Below, piece by piece: positions 42,212 through 52,164 of a stretch of 62,552 bases of DNA (the stretch's first letter is position 1; each line of letters begins with the position of its first letter). The position numbers and the translations under genes were made by a program. Source of the stretch: Bacteroidota bacterium (GTDB lineage Bacteria > Bacteroidota > Bacteroidia > Flavobacteriales > Weeksellaceae); the NCBI GenBank assembly GCA_023399595.1, contig JAEWOR010000030.1, positions 1 through 62,552 on the forward strand, in the 5' to 3' direction. Under the pieces are notes generated by a model. That model had not been told where the DNA came from. It saw only the letters and a program-made list of their open reading frames with translations, and did no database searches.

Positions 42212-44320
42212 TTATAGGATTAATTCAAAACGATCATTAAAGCTCAAACTGCCTTCTTCTATCATATTTGGATGTTCTGTGAAACCTTTTAGCTTAGAAG
42301 TTTTTCCTTTTATAACAAGATCTTGAATTTGTTTTTCGGAAAGTTTTTTACCGAAAATAATAAAGGGTATTTTAAATCCACAATCCTTAAAACTAGAACA
42401 GCCTATGGCTGTTTTTCCTTTTATAAGGTTGCTTTTTTTACATTTTGGACATGTAGTTTCTTCCCAAACAATGGCAGTAGACTTTTTGGGAGCACGTTCT
42501 TTTTTTACGGGCTCGGCTTTTTCTTGGTGCAACGCAATAATTTTCGGCTTTTCGTTGATGACTTTTTTCGTCAGTTCAGTCACCATTTGTATCAATTCAT
42601 CCTTAAATTGATTGGCTTCGTATTCGCCTTTTTCAATTTTTCTAAGCTTAAATTCCCATTCACCCGTTAATTCTGGACTTTTTAAAAGTTCATCTTCAAT
42701 GGTGTCAATGAGTTCAATTCCTGTGGATGTAGCGATGAGGTTTTTCTTTTTCTTTTCAATATATTTTCTTTTGAAAAGCGTTTCAATAATATTTGCACGA
42801 GTAGAAGGTCTTCCAATACCGTTGTTCTTCATCATTTCACGAAGTTCTTCGTCCTCCACTTGCTTTCCTGCTGTTTCCATAGCTCGGAGCAAAGTTGCCT
42901 CTGTGTAAGGTTTTGGCGGCGATGTTTTCCCTTGATGAATTAAAGGTGCGTGTTCGCCTTTTTCACCCACTATAAATTCTGGAATTTCTTGTTCTTCGTC
43001 TTTATCTTTCTTTTCAGTATCGTCTTTTTTATCTTTTACATAAACTTCTCTCCAACCTAATTCTAAAATTTGTTTTCCATTGGCTTTGAAAGGAATTGTT
43101 CCTACTTGTCCTTCCACCAAAGTATTGGAAATTTTACATTCTGGATAAAAAACGGCAATAAAACGCTTTGCAACCAAATCGTAAATCAGTTTTTCTTCCT
43201 TACTTAAATTAGAAGATGGCGGTATTTCTGTTGGAATAATCGCATGGTGATCCGTTACTTTAGAGTCATCAAAAACCGCTTTAGATTTAGGGATAGGTTT
43301 CTCTAATAAAGGAGCTATAAACTCTTTATAAAAGTGCATGGAAGCAAGTATTCCAGCAATTTTAGAATGCAAATTCTCAGAAAGGTAAGTGGTATCTACA
43401 CGAGGATAAGTGGTGTGTTTTTTCTCGTATAAACTTTGAATATATTTTAAAGTGTTTTCTGCAGAAAAACCATATTTTTTATTGGCTTCCACCTGCAAAG
43501 CTGTCAAATCGAATAGACGAGGATTTTTTTCGCGACCTTCTTTAATTTCAAAAGAAATAATTTCAAAAAGATGTTGCTTGAGGTATTCTAAACCTTTTTC
43601 AGCTTTTTCTTTGGTTTTCAATCTATCTATCGCAGCATTAAAAACCACATCTCTGTATTTGGTTTTTAGTTCCCAATATTCTTCGGTGGTAAAAGCATCA
43701 ATTTCCTTTTGACGCTGCACCAACATCGCTAAAGTAGGCGTTTGAACCCTTCCAATAGATAAAACTGCTTTATTACCTCCAAATTTTCTGGTAAAAAGTC
43801 GAGTTGCATTAATCCCCAAAAGCCAATCTCCAATGGCACGTGCATTTCCTGCTAGATATAGATTTTGATAATCTTCAGCAGGTTTTAAGTTGGCAAAACC
43901 ATCTTTAATAGCCTCTTCTGTAAGGGAAGAAATCCATAAACGCTTCATGGGTTTTTTGCATTTCGCTTTCTGCAAAACCCAACGTTGGATGAGCTCTCCT
44001 TCTTGTCCAGCATCCCCACAATTAATCACTTCATCGCACTCTTCAACTAATTTTTCAATGGTTCTAAATTGTTTCTCAACGCCATTATTGTCAATGAGTT
44101 TAATACCAAAATTTTGTGGAATAATAGGGAGTAAAATAAGGTCCCAAGATTTATAATGTGGACTGTAATCTTGAGGTTCTTTAAGGGTGCAAAGGTGCCC
44201 AAAAGTCCAAGTTACGCAATAGCCATTGCCTTCAAAATAGCCTTGTTTAGGCATATCTGCGCCGAGAACTTTAGCAATATCTCTGGCAACACTTGGTTTT
44301 TCGGCAATACATAGTTTCAT
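42212..44320 (-). CDS. topB: DNA topoisomerase III
   Basis: Type IA topoisomerase of 702 residues that decatenates and relaxes negatively supercoiled DNA. The Toprim domain is at the N-terminus (CIAEKPSVARDIAKVLGA; CGDAGQEGELI for the acidic triad). The active-site Tyr lies in TTYPRVDTTYLSE near residue 307. NNGIGRPSTRANIIETLFKRKYIE marks the gate domain. The C-terminus has a CxxC ... C ... C zinc ribbon (CPKCKKSNLIKGKTAIGCSS). The small membrane protein gene follows after 3 bases. Part of the 3' end is duplicated downstream at 41514-41599. Confidence 0.93.
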   Translation of the reverse strand: MKLCIAEKPSVARDIAKVLGADMPKQGYFEGNGYCVTWTFGHLCTLKEPQDYSPHYKSWDLILLPIIPQNFGIKLIDNNGVEKQFRTIEKLVEECDEVINCGDAGQEGELIQRWVLQKAKCKKPMKRLWISSLTEEAIKDGFANLKPAEDYQNLYLAGNARAIGDWLLGINATRLFTRKFGGNKAVLSIGRVQTPTLAMLVQRQKEIDAFTTEEYWELKTKYRDVVFNAAIDRLKTKEKAEKGLEYLKQHLFEIISFEIKEGREKNPRLFDLTALQVEANKKYGFSAENTLKYIQSLYEKKHTTYPRVDTTYLSENLHSKIAGILASMHFYKEFIAPLLEKPIPKSKAVFDDSKVTDHHAIIPTEIPPSSNLSKEEKLIYDLVAKRFIAVFYPECKISNTLVEGQVGTIPFKANGKQILELGWREVYVKDKKDDTEKKDKDEEQEIPEFIVGEKGEHAPLIHQGKTSPPKPYTEATLLRAMETAGKQVEDEELREMMKNNGIGRPSTRANIIETLFKRKYIEKKKKNLIATSTGIELIDTIEDELLKSPELTGEWEFKLRKIEKGEYEANQFKDELIQMVTELTKKVINEKPKIIALHQEKAEPVKKERAPKKSTAIVWEETTCPKCKKSNLIKGKTAIGCSSFKDCGFKIPFIIFGKKLSEKQIQDLVIKGKTSKLKGFTEHPNMIEEGSLSFNDRFELIL

Positions 44321-44652
44321 TTGTGCAGCTTCATTTTTTAAGCGAACAGCAAATTTCCGTAATATTTTTTTAATACAAAAACTTAATTAAGAATGAAGCG
44401 ATTTAATCTGTTTTTAATTTTAGAATCAAGAACCAAGAATCAAGAATCAAGAAGCAAGAAGCAAGAACCAAGAACTAAGAATCAAGAATCAAGAATCAAG
44501 AACCAAGAACTAAGAATAAAGAATCAAGAACCAAGAACCAAGAACCAAGAATCAAGAATCAAGAAGCAAGAACCAAGAAACAAGACCCAAGAAGCAAGAA
44601 ACAAGAATTGATAATCTAGGATTAAAAAAGAAAAAAAGCCTATTTTTGGAGA
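44321..44652. other. Divergent intergenic region with minisatellite
   Basis: A 330-base gap between divergent topB and the ClC gene. Apart from the heptanucleotide repeat at 44422-44610, no gene or exact promoter box was found. The frames that run through the repeat are products of its 7-base period, not genes. Confidence 0.7.
44422..44610. repeat. Heptanucleotide tandem repeat, about 26 copies
   Basis: Consensus AGAANNA in strict 7-base phase with no insertion or deletion over 26 units. The AGAA and the final A are nearly invariant; the two middle bases vary (mostly TC, CC or GC). It ends 42 bases before the ClC ATG. Confidence 0.9.
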
Positions 44653-46464
44653 ATGAATAAGAAAAATAGGAATGGTTTTCAACGCTTTTTTAGGAAGGCG
44701 GATCATTATTTTCACAGCACCATTGGTTTGCTGAAATTATTCATGTCGGACAGGCAGTTTTTGTATTTGTCTTGCGTTTTGGTGGGTATTTCATCTGCTT
44801 TGGCGGTAACGGTTCTTAAAACATTTGCTCACAGTGTTTTTCAGTTCACTGTATATGTAAATGGACTTTTAAAATTACCTTATATTAATTCAGTTTTGCC
44901 TGTTATTGGGATTTTGTTGACTGTATTTGTGGTTAAAAAGTTCTTGGATGGAAGCATTGAAAAAGGAACGGCGCAAATTATGATTGCAGTAGCCAAACGC
45001 TCTGGTTTTATGCCAAGAAAACAAATGTATGCCCAAATTATTACCAGTTCACTTACGGTTGGTATGGGTGGATCTGCGGGATTAGAATCGCCAATTACAA
45101 TTACAGGAGCCGCTTTTGGATCCAATTACGCACAAAGATTCCGATTAAATTATAAAGAAAGGACTTTACTTTTAGCTTGTGGAGTAGCTGCAGGGATTGC
45201 AACGGCTTTCAATGCGCCTATTGCAGGGGTTTTGTTTGCAATAGAAGTAATTTTGGCGGACTTGAGTATTACAGCATTTATTCCCATCATGATTTCTTCT
45301 GCAACGGGGGCTATTATGGCAAACCTTACTTTGAAAGGTGGAATTTTATTAGCGTTTAAAAAACATTTGGATTTTGATTATCATAATACCATTTACTATG
45401 TTATTTTAGGAGTAATAGCAGGTTTTATATCGATTTTTCATGCTAAATTATTTAGAAAAGTGGAACATTCAATAGGTGCTTATGGTAAAAATATTTACAA
45501 AAGAGCATTGGTTGGAGCCGGACTTTTGGGATTATTAATCTTCCTTTTTCCTGCATTATTTGGTGAAGGCTATGAAACAATAGGCTTTTTAGCTAATAAT
45601 AATGCAAAAGATATTTTAACCAATTCTGTTTTTCAAACGTTGAAAGGGAATGAATGGATGGTTTTGATTTTTGTTTTTTTTACAATGATGATGAAATCCA
45701 TTGCAACAGGTCTTACTTTGGGAAGTGGTGGAAATGGTGGGAACTTTGCACCTTCGCTTTTTGTGGGATCTTATTTGGGATATGTTTTCTCTAAACTGGT
45801 TTCTTTATTAGGAATTAAAAATTTACCAATAGAAAATTTCACAGTCGTGGGAATGGCAGCGGTTTTAAGTGGGTTGTTTCATGCACCTTTAACTGCTATT
45901 TTTCTTATTGCTGAATTAACGGGAGGTTATGGCTTAATTGTTCCGCTAATGTTGGTTTCATCTATTAGTTTTGCTATTGCAAAAAGATATGGTAAATATT
46001 CAATGGATATTTATGCTATTGCAGATAAGGGAATTGTTTTTACAGAGGATAAAGATCAAAATATTCTCAATAGGATAGAGGTAAGTCTTATTTATAATAG
46101 TGTTATAAAAACGGTTTCTCCTAATTCTTCATTGGATGAGGTGAGAGCGATTATAAAAACGACATCTCAGGATTTTGTCCCTGTAATCAATGAACGTAGG
46201 GTGGTGAACGGAGTCATTCGTTTGGATAACTTACGGAAAATAATGTTCGAAAATCATTTTATACACTCAGGTGTTGAAGAATATATAACTTCAGTTCCTT
46301 CAGTTTCTAAAGACGAAAACGCTGGGAATATTTTAGATTTAATGGAGAAAAATAAAACAGATTATGTTTTTATAGAAAAGAATGGGAAATTTGATGGTTA
46401 TATTACTAAAACCATGATTTTGGAAGTGTATAGACAAAAACTTAAAAATTTAAGAATTGATTAA
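44653..46464 (+). CDS. ClC-family chloride channel/antiporter with CBS domains
   Basis: Inner-membrane anion channel or H+/Cl- exchanger of 603 residues. ClC motifs are GGSAGLESPIT (the gating-Glu loop, GREGP in E. coli, reads GLESP but keeps Glu), AFNAPIAGVLFAIE, and GSGGNGGNFAPSLFVG (the GGxFxP filter loop). About ten membrane helices are followed by a tandem CBS pair (about 470-600: VSPNSSLDEVRAIIKTT, FVPVINERRVVNGVI; VPSVSKDENAGNILDLME). The CBS pair usually senses adenine nucleotides. It is preceded by the heptanucleotide repeat. Confidence 0.9.
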   Translation: MNKKNRNGFQRFFRKADHYFHSTIGLLKLFMSDRQFLYLSCVLVGISSALAVTVLKTFAHSVFQFTVYVNGLLKLPYINSVLPVIGILLTVFVVKKFLDGSIEKGTAQIMIAVAKRSGFMPRKQMYAQIITSSLTVGMGGSAGLESPITITGAAFGSNYAQRFRLNYKERTLLLACGVAAGIATAFNAPIAGVLFAIEVILADLSITAFIPIMISSATGAIMANLTLKGGILLAFKKHLDFDYHNTIYYVILGVIAGFISIFHAKLFRKVEHSIGAYGKNIYKRALVGAGLLGLLIFLFPALFGEGYETIGFLANNNAKDILTNSVFQTLKGNEWMVLIFVFFTMMMKSIATGLTLGSGGNGGNFAPSLFVGSYLGYVFSKLVSLLGIKNLPIENFTVVGMAAVLSGLFHAPLTAIFLIAELTGGYGLIVPLMLVSSISFAIAKRYGKYSMDIYAIADKGIVFTEDKDQNILNRIEVSLIYNSVIKTVSPNSSLDEVRAIIKTTSQDFVPVINERRVVNGVIRLDNLRKIMFENHFIHSGVEEYITSVPSVSKDENAGNILDLMEKNKTDYVFIEKNGKFDGYITKTMILEVYRQKLKNLRID

Positions 46465-46530
46465 ACATAAACTTAGTATTGGTGGTTAATAGGAAATGTT
46501 TGTAGGCTGATAAAACTCAAATTCTCATTA

Positions 46531-46560
46531 TTGAATTCTCAAAAAAAAAATGTAAATTCG
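46531..46560 (+). promoter_or_regulatory. lpdA promoter
   Basis: TTG (46531-46533), 19 bases, TAAATTCG (46553-46560): ideal Bacteroidota spacing with a TTCG variant of the -7 box. Leader about 14 bases. Confidence 0.55.
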
Positions 46561-46577
46561 CATAAATTAAAAATTCA

Positions 46578-47966
46578 ATGAACTACGATATTATTGTTAT
46601 TGGAAGCGGACCAGGTGGTTACGTAACGGCTATCAGAGCCTCTCAATTAGGTTTTAAAACAGCCATTATAGAGAAAGAAAACTTAGGTGGTATTTGCTTG
46701 AACTGGGGATGTATTCCAACAAAAGCATTATTAAAATCTGCACAAGTTTTCAACTATATCAATCATGCTGAGGAATATGGATTAAACAAAGTGGAAGCTA
46801 GTTTTGAGTTTCCAAATGTTATCCAAAGAAGCCGTGGTGTTGCTTCTAAAATGAGCAAAGGTATCGAATTCTTGATGAAAAAGAACAAGATTGATGTTAT
46901 CTTGGGTACTGCTAAAGTTTTGAAAGATAAAAAAGTAGCGGTTACCGATAAAGATGGTAAAACAACAGAATATTCTGGAAGTCATATTATTTTGGCTACA
47001 GGAGCACGTTCTAGAGAATTGCCAAACCTTCCACAAGATGGTAAAAAAGTAATTGGATACAGACAAGCTTTAAGCATGCCTGAACAACCAAAATCTATGA
47101 TTGTAGTTGGTTCTGGTGCTATTGGAGTTGAGTTTGCAGATTTCTATAATACAATGGGAACTAAAGTAACCATCGTAGAATTTATGCCAAATATTGTTCC
47201 TGTAGAGGATGAAGAAATTTCTAAACACTTAGAAAAATCTTTGAAGAAATCTGGAATTGAAATTATGACCAACGCTTCTGTGGAGTCTGTGGATACAAGC
47301 GGAGAAGGTGTAAAAGCAAATGTAAAAACAGCTAAAGGAAATATTACTTTAGAAGCGGATGTTCTTCTTTCTGCGGTTGGTATTGCTGCCAATATTGAGA
47401 ATATTGGTCTTGAGGAAGTAGGAATTCAAACAGATAAAGGAAGAGTTTTGGTGAACGAATGGTATGAAACTTCTGTTCCAGGATATTACGCTATTGGAGA
47501 TATTATCCCAACTCAAGCTTTGGCTCACGTTGCTTCTGCAGAAGGAATTACTTGTGTAGAAAAAATAAAAGGAGCTCATACAGATAAAATAGACTATGGA
47601 AATATTCCTGGTTGTACGTATTGCCACCCAGAAATTGCTTCTGTGGGTCTTACCGAAAAGCAAGCTAAAGAAAAAGGTTACGAAATAAAAGTTGGTAAAT
47701 TTCCTCTTTCTGCAAGTGGAAAAGCTACTGCAAATGGAAATACTGACGGTTTCATTAAAGTAATTTTTGATGCTAAATATGGTGAATGGTTAGGTTGCCA
47801 CATGATTGGTGAAGGTGTAACTGATATGGTTGCTGAAGCTGTGGTTGCTAGAAAACTAGAAACTACAGGTTATGAAATTATTAAATCTATCCACCCACAT
47901 CCAACGGTTTCTGAAGCTATTATGGAAGCTGTAGCGGCTGCTTACGGTGAAGTGATTCATATTTAA
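46578..47966 (+). CDS. lpdA: Dihydrolipoyl dehydrogenase (E3)
   Basis: FAD/NAD flavoenzyme of 462 residues that re-oxidises lipoyl groups of 2-oxoacid dehydrogenase complexes. The FAD motif is GSGPGGYVTAIRASQLG at the N-terminus. The redox disulfide is in GGICLNWGCIPTKALL (about 38-53). The NAD motif GSGAIGVEFADFY follows mid-chain, and the dimer-interface His-Pro-His motif HPHPTVSEAIMEA is at the C-terminus. It stands alone with its own promoter and terminator, so it may serve several complexes, including the fused E1 encoded at 11088-13160. Confidence 0.95.
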   Translation: MNYDIIVIGSGPGGYVTAIRASQLGFKTAIIEKENLGGICLNWGCIPTKALLKSAQVFNYINHAEEYGLNKVEASFEFPNVIQRSRGVASKMSKGIEFLMKKNKIDVILGTAKVLKDKKVAVTDKDGKTTEYSGSHIILATGARSRELPNLPQDGKKVIGYRQALSMPEQPKSMIVVGSGAIGVEFADFYNTMGTKVTIVEFMPNIVPVEDEEISKHLEKSLKKSGIEIMTNASVESVDTSGEGVKANVKTAKGNITLEADVLLSAVGIAANIENIGLEEVGIQTDKGRVLVNEWYETSVPGYYAIGDIIPTQALAHVASAEGITCVEKIKGAHTDKIDYGNIPGCTYCHPEIASVGLTEKQAKEKGYEIKVGKFPLSASGKATANGNTDGFIKVIFDAKYGEWLGCHMIGEGVTDMVAEAVVARKLETTGYEIIKSIHPHPTVSEAIMEAVAAAYGEVIHI

Positions 47967-47984
47967 GATTATCATTTGATACAT

Positions 47985-48018
47985 AAAAAAACTGTTTCCA
48001 AAAAAGGAAGCAGTTTTT
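47985..48018. terminator. Bidirectional terminator
   Basis: A-run, stem ACTGTTTCC paired with GGAAGCAGT (one G-T pair), T-run. It lies between convergent lpdA and the exonuclease gene. Confidence 0.8.
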
Positions 48019-48036
48019 TATTTTTTAGAAAATTTT

Positions 48037-48801
48037 TTATAAAGAAAGTTCCGTCAGCATCGGACAATGATCCGAATGTACAGCCTCTTTTAAAATAACC
48101 GCTCTGGAAAGCTTTTCTCTAAGCGAATAGGTCGCGAAATTATAATCTAACCGCCAACCTTTATTTTTTGTTCTAGAGTTTTGTCGATAACTCCACCAAG
48201 TATAATTGTCGGGTTGATCATTAAAAAATCTGAAGGTATCTATCAGTTCGCATTCGTTCATAAAATTGGTCATCCATTCACATTCCATAGGAAGGAAACC
48301 GGAAACATTTTTTAAACGAACAGGATCGTGAATATCTATTGCTTCATGACAAATATTAAAATCGCCACAAATCAATAAATGAGGAATGGTCTTTTTAAGT
48401 TCCTTAATATATTTCAAGAAATCATAACAAAATTGCATTTTAAACTCTAATCTTTCAATATTAGAAGCCGAAGGAACATACACGGAAATCACAGAATATT
48501 CTTCGAAATCAGCTCTTATTACACGTCCTTCATTGTCGTAACTTTCTATTCCGCAGCCGTAAATAACGTTTTTGGGTTGCTTTTTTGATGCTATTCCAAC
48601 GCCGCTGTAACCTTTTCGCAACGCTGAATGCCAATAACTGTGATAGCCAGCTTTTTCAAGACTTTCAATATCTATTTGGTCGTTTCCAGCTTTACTTTCC
48701 TGAATGCAGATAATATCCGGATCGGCAATTTGTAGCCAACCCAAAAAATCTTTTGTAAAAGCAGCTCTAATGCCGTTGACGTTGTATGTAATAAGTTTCA
48801 T
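48037..48801 (-). CDS. xth: Exodeoxyribonuclease III
   Basis: Apurinic/apyrimidinic endonuclease and 3' exonuclease in base excision repair, 254 residues. Motifs run in order: LITYNVNGIRAAF, CIQESKAG (catalytic Glu), VYVPSAS, CGDFNICHEAIDIHDP (catalytic Asp and Asn), WWSYRQNSRTKNKGWRLDY, and SDHCPMLTEL (catalytic Asp-His). I chose the ATG at 48801 since the family begins with MKLITYNVNG; an in-frame ATG at 48831 would add ten residues. The acyl-CoA synthetase gene lies upstream on the same strand after 41 bases. Confidence 0.92.
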   Translation of the reverse strand: MKLITYNVNGIRAAFTKDFLGWLQIADPDIICIQESKAGNDQIDIESLEKAGYHSYWHSALRKGYSGVGIASKKQPKNVIYGCGIESYDNEGRVIRADFEEYSVISVYVPSASNIERLEFKMQFCYDFLKYIKELKKTIPHLLICGDFNICHEAIDIHDPVRLKNVSGFLPMECEWMTNFMNECELIDTFRFFNDQPDNYTWWSYRQNSRTKNKGWRLDYNFATYSLREKLSRAVILKEAVHSDHCPMLTELSL

Positions 48802-48842
48802 GAATGTTTTTTTTGAATAAGAAGTTTGCAATATTAGTGCTC

Positions 48843-50465
48843 TTATTTTTCTAAACCAAGTTCTCTAATAGAAATTTCGCGCATTTCTACTTTTCTTATT
48901 TTTCCAGAGAGGGTCATTGGGAATTCTTCTACAAACTTCCAATATTTTGGAATTTTATAATGAGCAATTCGTTCTTTACAAAATGCCAATAATTCTTCCT
49001 CCGTAATAGTGAAACCTTCGCGCACTTTTATCCAAGCCATTACTTCTTCACCGAATTTTTCACTTGGAATTCCGATAACTTGAGCATCTAAAATATTAGG
49101 ATATTGATAGAGGAAATCTTCAATTTCTTTGGGTGAAATATTTTCGCCACCTCTAATAATCAAATCTTTTATTCTTCCCGAGATGGATATATAGCCTTCT
49201 TCATCCATTGTCGCAAGATCTCCCGTATGCATCCATCTTTGTTCATCCATAACTTGTTGTGTGGCTTCCTGGTTATTCCAATATTTTAGCATTACAGAAT
49301 ATCCTCTTGTGCAAAGTTCACCATGTTCACCACGTTTTACAATTTCTCCGTTTTCGGGGTTTACAATTTTTATTTCCAAATGATCTTGAACCGTTCCTAC
49401 AGAATTAATTTGTTTCTCGAAAGGAGTTCCTATTTTGGTTTGTGTAGAAACGGGCGAAGTTTCCGTCATTCCGTAACAAATAGATACTTCCTTCATATTC
49501 ATTAAATTTTCCACTTTTCGCATTACTTCAGGTGGACAAACGGAACCTGCCATAACTCCTGTTCTTAAAGATTTTAAATTAAATTCTCTAAAATTAAGTT
49601 CATTAAGCATGGCGATAAACATGGTAGGAACTCCATAGAGCGAAGTGCACTGTTCTTTTTCTACCGTTTCTAAGGTTTTTAGAGCTTCAAAACTATCATT
49701 AGGAATTACGATTGTGGCGCCATGAGTGGTACAAGCTAAATTCCCAATCACCATTCCAAAGCAGTGAAAAAAAGGAACGGGAATACAAACTCTGTCTTTT
49801 TCTGTATAATTCAGTCGGTTACCTATAAAATAACCATTGTTCAAAATATTGTGATGAGAGAGAGTAACTCCTTTCGGAAAACCTGTTGTTCCTGATGTGT
49901 ATTGAATATTCACGGGATCGTCAAACTGAACTTTTTCTTCCCATTTTTCTAATTCCTGATCAGAAATAGTATTTGCTCCTTCTAAAAAATGATCCCAAGT
50001 TTCATCCCAATAAATATCTTTTTCTAAACTGGTGGTAAACTCATAAGCATCGTTTATCATTTTTTTATAATTACTGGATTTAAACGATAATGCCGAAAAT
50101 ATAAAGGTGATTTCTGATTGATTAAGAACGAAAATTAACTCACTGGTTCTGTATGCTGGATTGATATTGACTAAAATTAGTCCAATTTTTGCGGTGGCGT
50201 ATTGTAATAACACCCATTGGTAGCAGTTGGGTGACCAAATTCCAATTCTGTCTCCTTGTTTTGCTCCTAAATGGATAAGCGCTTTGGCAACTTGATTTAC
50301 TTGCTCGTGAAATTCTTTATAGGTTGCTCTGTAGTTTTGATGCGAAGAAATTAAAGCGTCATTCTGTGGAAATTTAGAGGAAATATCTTTAAGATTTTCA
50401 CCTATGGTTTGTCCTAACAAAGGAATATCTGAAGCTCCGTGAACGTATGATAAATGAGAAGTCAT
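48843..50465 (-). CDS. Acyl-CoA synthetase (AMP-binding)
   Basis: Adenylate-forming enzyme of 540 residues that activates a fatty acid to its CoA thioester. The P-loop-like motif is IQYTSGTTGFPKGVTLSHHN, followed by YGMTETSP and the hinge motif MHTGDLATMDEEGYISISGRIKDLIIRGGENI; the conserved C-terminal Lys is in LSGKIRKVEM. It is most like medium-chain acyl-CoA synthetases (FadD3/YngI-like). The exact chain length is unknown. It may be in one operon with xth, though the functions differ. Confidence 0.88.
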   Translation of the reverse strand: MTSHLSYVHGASDIPLLGQTIGENLKDISSKFPQNDALISSHQNYRATYKEFHEQVNQVAKALIHLGAKQGDRIGIWSPNCYQWVLLQYATAKIGLILVNINPAYRTSELIFVLNQSEITFIFSALSFKSSNYKKMINDAYEFTTSLEKDIYWDETWDHFLEGANTISDQELEKWEEKVQFDDPVNIQYTSGTTGFPKGVTLSHHNILNNGYFIGNRLNYTEKDRVCIPVPFFHCFGMVIGNLACTTHGATIVIPNDSFEALKTLETVEKEQCTSLYGVPTMFIAMLNELNFREFNLKSLRTGVMAGSVCPPEVMRKVENLMNMKEVSICYGMTETSPVSTQTKIGTPFEKQINSVGTVQDHLEIKIVNPENGEIVKRGEHGELCTRGYSVMLKYWNNQEATQQVMDEQRWMHTGDLATMDEEGYISISGRIKDLIIRGGENISPKEIEDFLYQYPNILDAQVIGIPSEKFGEEVMAWIKVREGFTITEEELLAFCKERIAHYKIPKYWKFVEEFPMTLSGKIRKVEMREISIRELGLEK

Positions 50466-50566
50466 AGAAAATTGAATTTAAATAAACATGAATACAGCCA
50501 TCTTAAAGTAGACGACTGTATAAAATTAATGATATTTTTTAGCTAATGCTTAAGTTTTGAGATAAA

Positions 50567-52078
50567 TTAAGATTTACTTTTAAGGTTGATTTCGTATAAA
50601 TCTGTTCTTCTGTCATTAAGAATTTGGACTGAACCGTTATAATGCAATTCTTTCAATAAATTCAAATCAACATCTACAATAAGCGTCATTTCTGTATTTG
50701 GCGTAGCTTCTCCTTTAATTGCATTTGAAGGAAACGCAAAATCTGAAGGAGTAAATACGGCAGCTTGACCAAATTGAATATCCATATTGCTTACCCCTGG
50801 AAGGTTTCCTACACAACCTGCAATGGCCACATAACATTCATTTTCTATGGCTCTGGCAGCTGCACAAGTTCGAACTCTTGTATAAGCATTTTGAGTGTCT
50901 GTTAAATAAGGAACTAAAAGAATTTTCATACCCTGATCGGATAAAATTCGAGGCAATTCTGGGAATTCTACATCGTAGCAGATTAAAATTCCTACTTTTC
51001 CGCAATCGGTATCGAAAACTTTAACTTCGTTTCCGCCTTGCATTCCGTAGTGTTTTTTTTCGTTCGGTGTGATATGTATTTTCCTGTATTCATCGCGTTT
51101 TCCGTCTCTATGAAGCAAGTAACTTGTGTTGTACATATTGCCATTTTCCACAATAGGCATACTTCCCGCAACAATGTTCACGTTGTAACTTACGGCATAT
51201 TCAGCAATTTTATCTAGAATTTGTTCCGTTATTTTAGAAAGCTCCTGCATGGCTTCTCTTTCGTGTAAATGATTGAAAGCCGCTAGGAGAGGAGTGTTGA
51301 ACAGTTCTGGGAACACACAGAAATCAGATTCATAATCGCTGATAACATCTACGAAAAATTCTACTTGTTGAAAAAATGCATCAATATCCTTAAACTGTCG
51401 CATTTGCCATTGTACAAGACCTAAACGTATAACGCTGTCTTGCATTGTATTTTTCTTGTGGGTGTAATAAATGTTATTCCATTGCAATAAAACTGCGTAT
51501 TCTTCAGATTCTACATCACCTTTCAAATATCCTTTTAAAATTTTTATAGGTGAAAAGTTATTGGAAAGCTGAAATGATAAAACGGGATCGTAGATTTCTT
51601 TTTTTCTAACCTTTTGAATGTATTGTCTTGGAGATAATTTGTCAGAATGTAAATGATAATTAGGAATTCGTCCACCAACGATGATGGATTTAAGATTTTT
51701 AATTTCGCAAAGTTCCTTTCTGGCATCATACAATCTTCTTCCTAAACGTAAAGAACGGTATTCTGGGTGCACAAAAACTTCAATTCCATAGAGAACATTC
51801 CCTATATTAGAATGGGTGTTGAAGGTTTCTTGACCTGTAATTTCATCATAGGTATGTTGATCTCCATACAATTCATATTGTACAATTATGGAAAGTGCAG
51901 CAGCTGCTAATTTTCCATCAACAATAATACACAATTGACCTTCTGGGAAGATAGAAGTAAGTTTTTGAATATTCCTTTTTGCCCAAGTATTATCTTCAAT
52001 ATCTGGGTAGGCTTCCTGCATAGATTCTACGAGTTCATCATAATCGTCTAATGATAGTTTTCTGATTTCTACTTGCAT
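50567..52078 (-). CDS. Fused GNAT acetyltransferase and nitrilase-family hydrolase
   Basis: Cytosolic protein of 503 residues with two enzyme domains. Residues 1-205 are a GNAT domain (EVFVHPEYRSLRLGRRLYDARKEL is the acetyl-CoA loop). Residues about 220-500 are a carbon-nitrogen hydrolase with the Glu-Lys-Cys triad in CVFPELFNTP, YRKIHITPNE and ILICYDVEFPELPRIL. The fusion is known in several phyla; the substrate is not. I chose the ATG at 52078 (MQVEIRKLSLDDY); the longer frame to 52123 adds a poly-T-coded stretch with no family match. Confidence 0.88.
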   Translation of the reverse strand: MQVEIRKLSLDDYDELVESMQEAYPDIEDNTWAKRNIQKLTSIFPEGQLCIIVDGKLAAAALSIIVQYELYGDQHTYDEITGQETFNTHSNIGNVLYGIEVFVHPEYRSLRLGRRLYDARKELCEIKNLKSIIVGGRIPNYHLHSDKLSPRQYIQKVRKKEIYDPVLSFQLSNNFSPIKILKGYLKGDVESEEYAVLLQWNNIYYTHKKNTMQDSVIRLGLVQWQMRQFKDIDAFFQQVEFFVDVISDYESDFCVFPELFNTPLLAAFNHLHEREAMQELSKITEQILDKIAEYAVSYNVNIVAGSMPIVENGNMYNTSYLLHRDGKRDEYRKIHITPNEKKHYGMQGGNEVKVFDTDCGKVGILICYDVEFPELPRILSDQGMKILLVPYLTDTQNAYTRVRTCAAARAIENECYVAIAGCVGNLPGVSNMDIQFGQAAVFTPSDFAFPSNAIKGEATPNTEMTLIVDVDLNLLKELHYNGSVQILNDRRTDLYEINLKSKS

Positions 52079-52164
52079 ATAAAAAGTGTTTTTTTTTGTT
52101 AAAAAAAATGATAATCTCTTCATTAGAAACTATCATGCAAAATTAAGTTAGTTTAGGAGAAAAA

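Noticed and set aside
44393..44611. A 72-codon frame of Lys/Gln/Arg/Asn repeats, with a matching frame on the other strand.
   Set aside because: The peptide repeat only mirrors the 7-base DNA repeat (three units give seven codons). It has no homology or start context.
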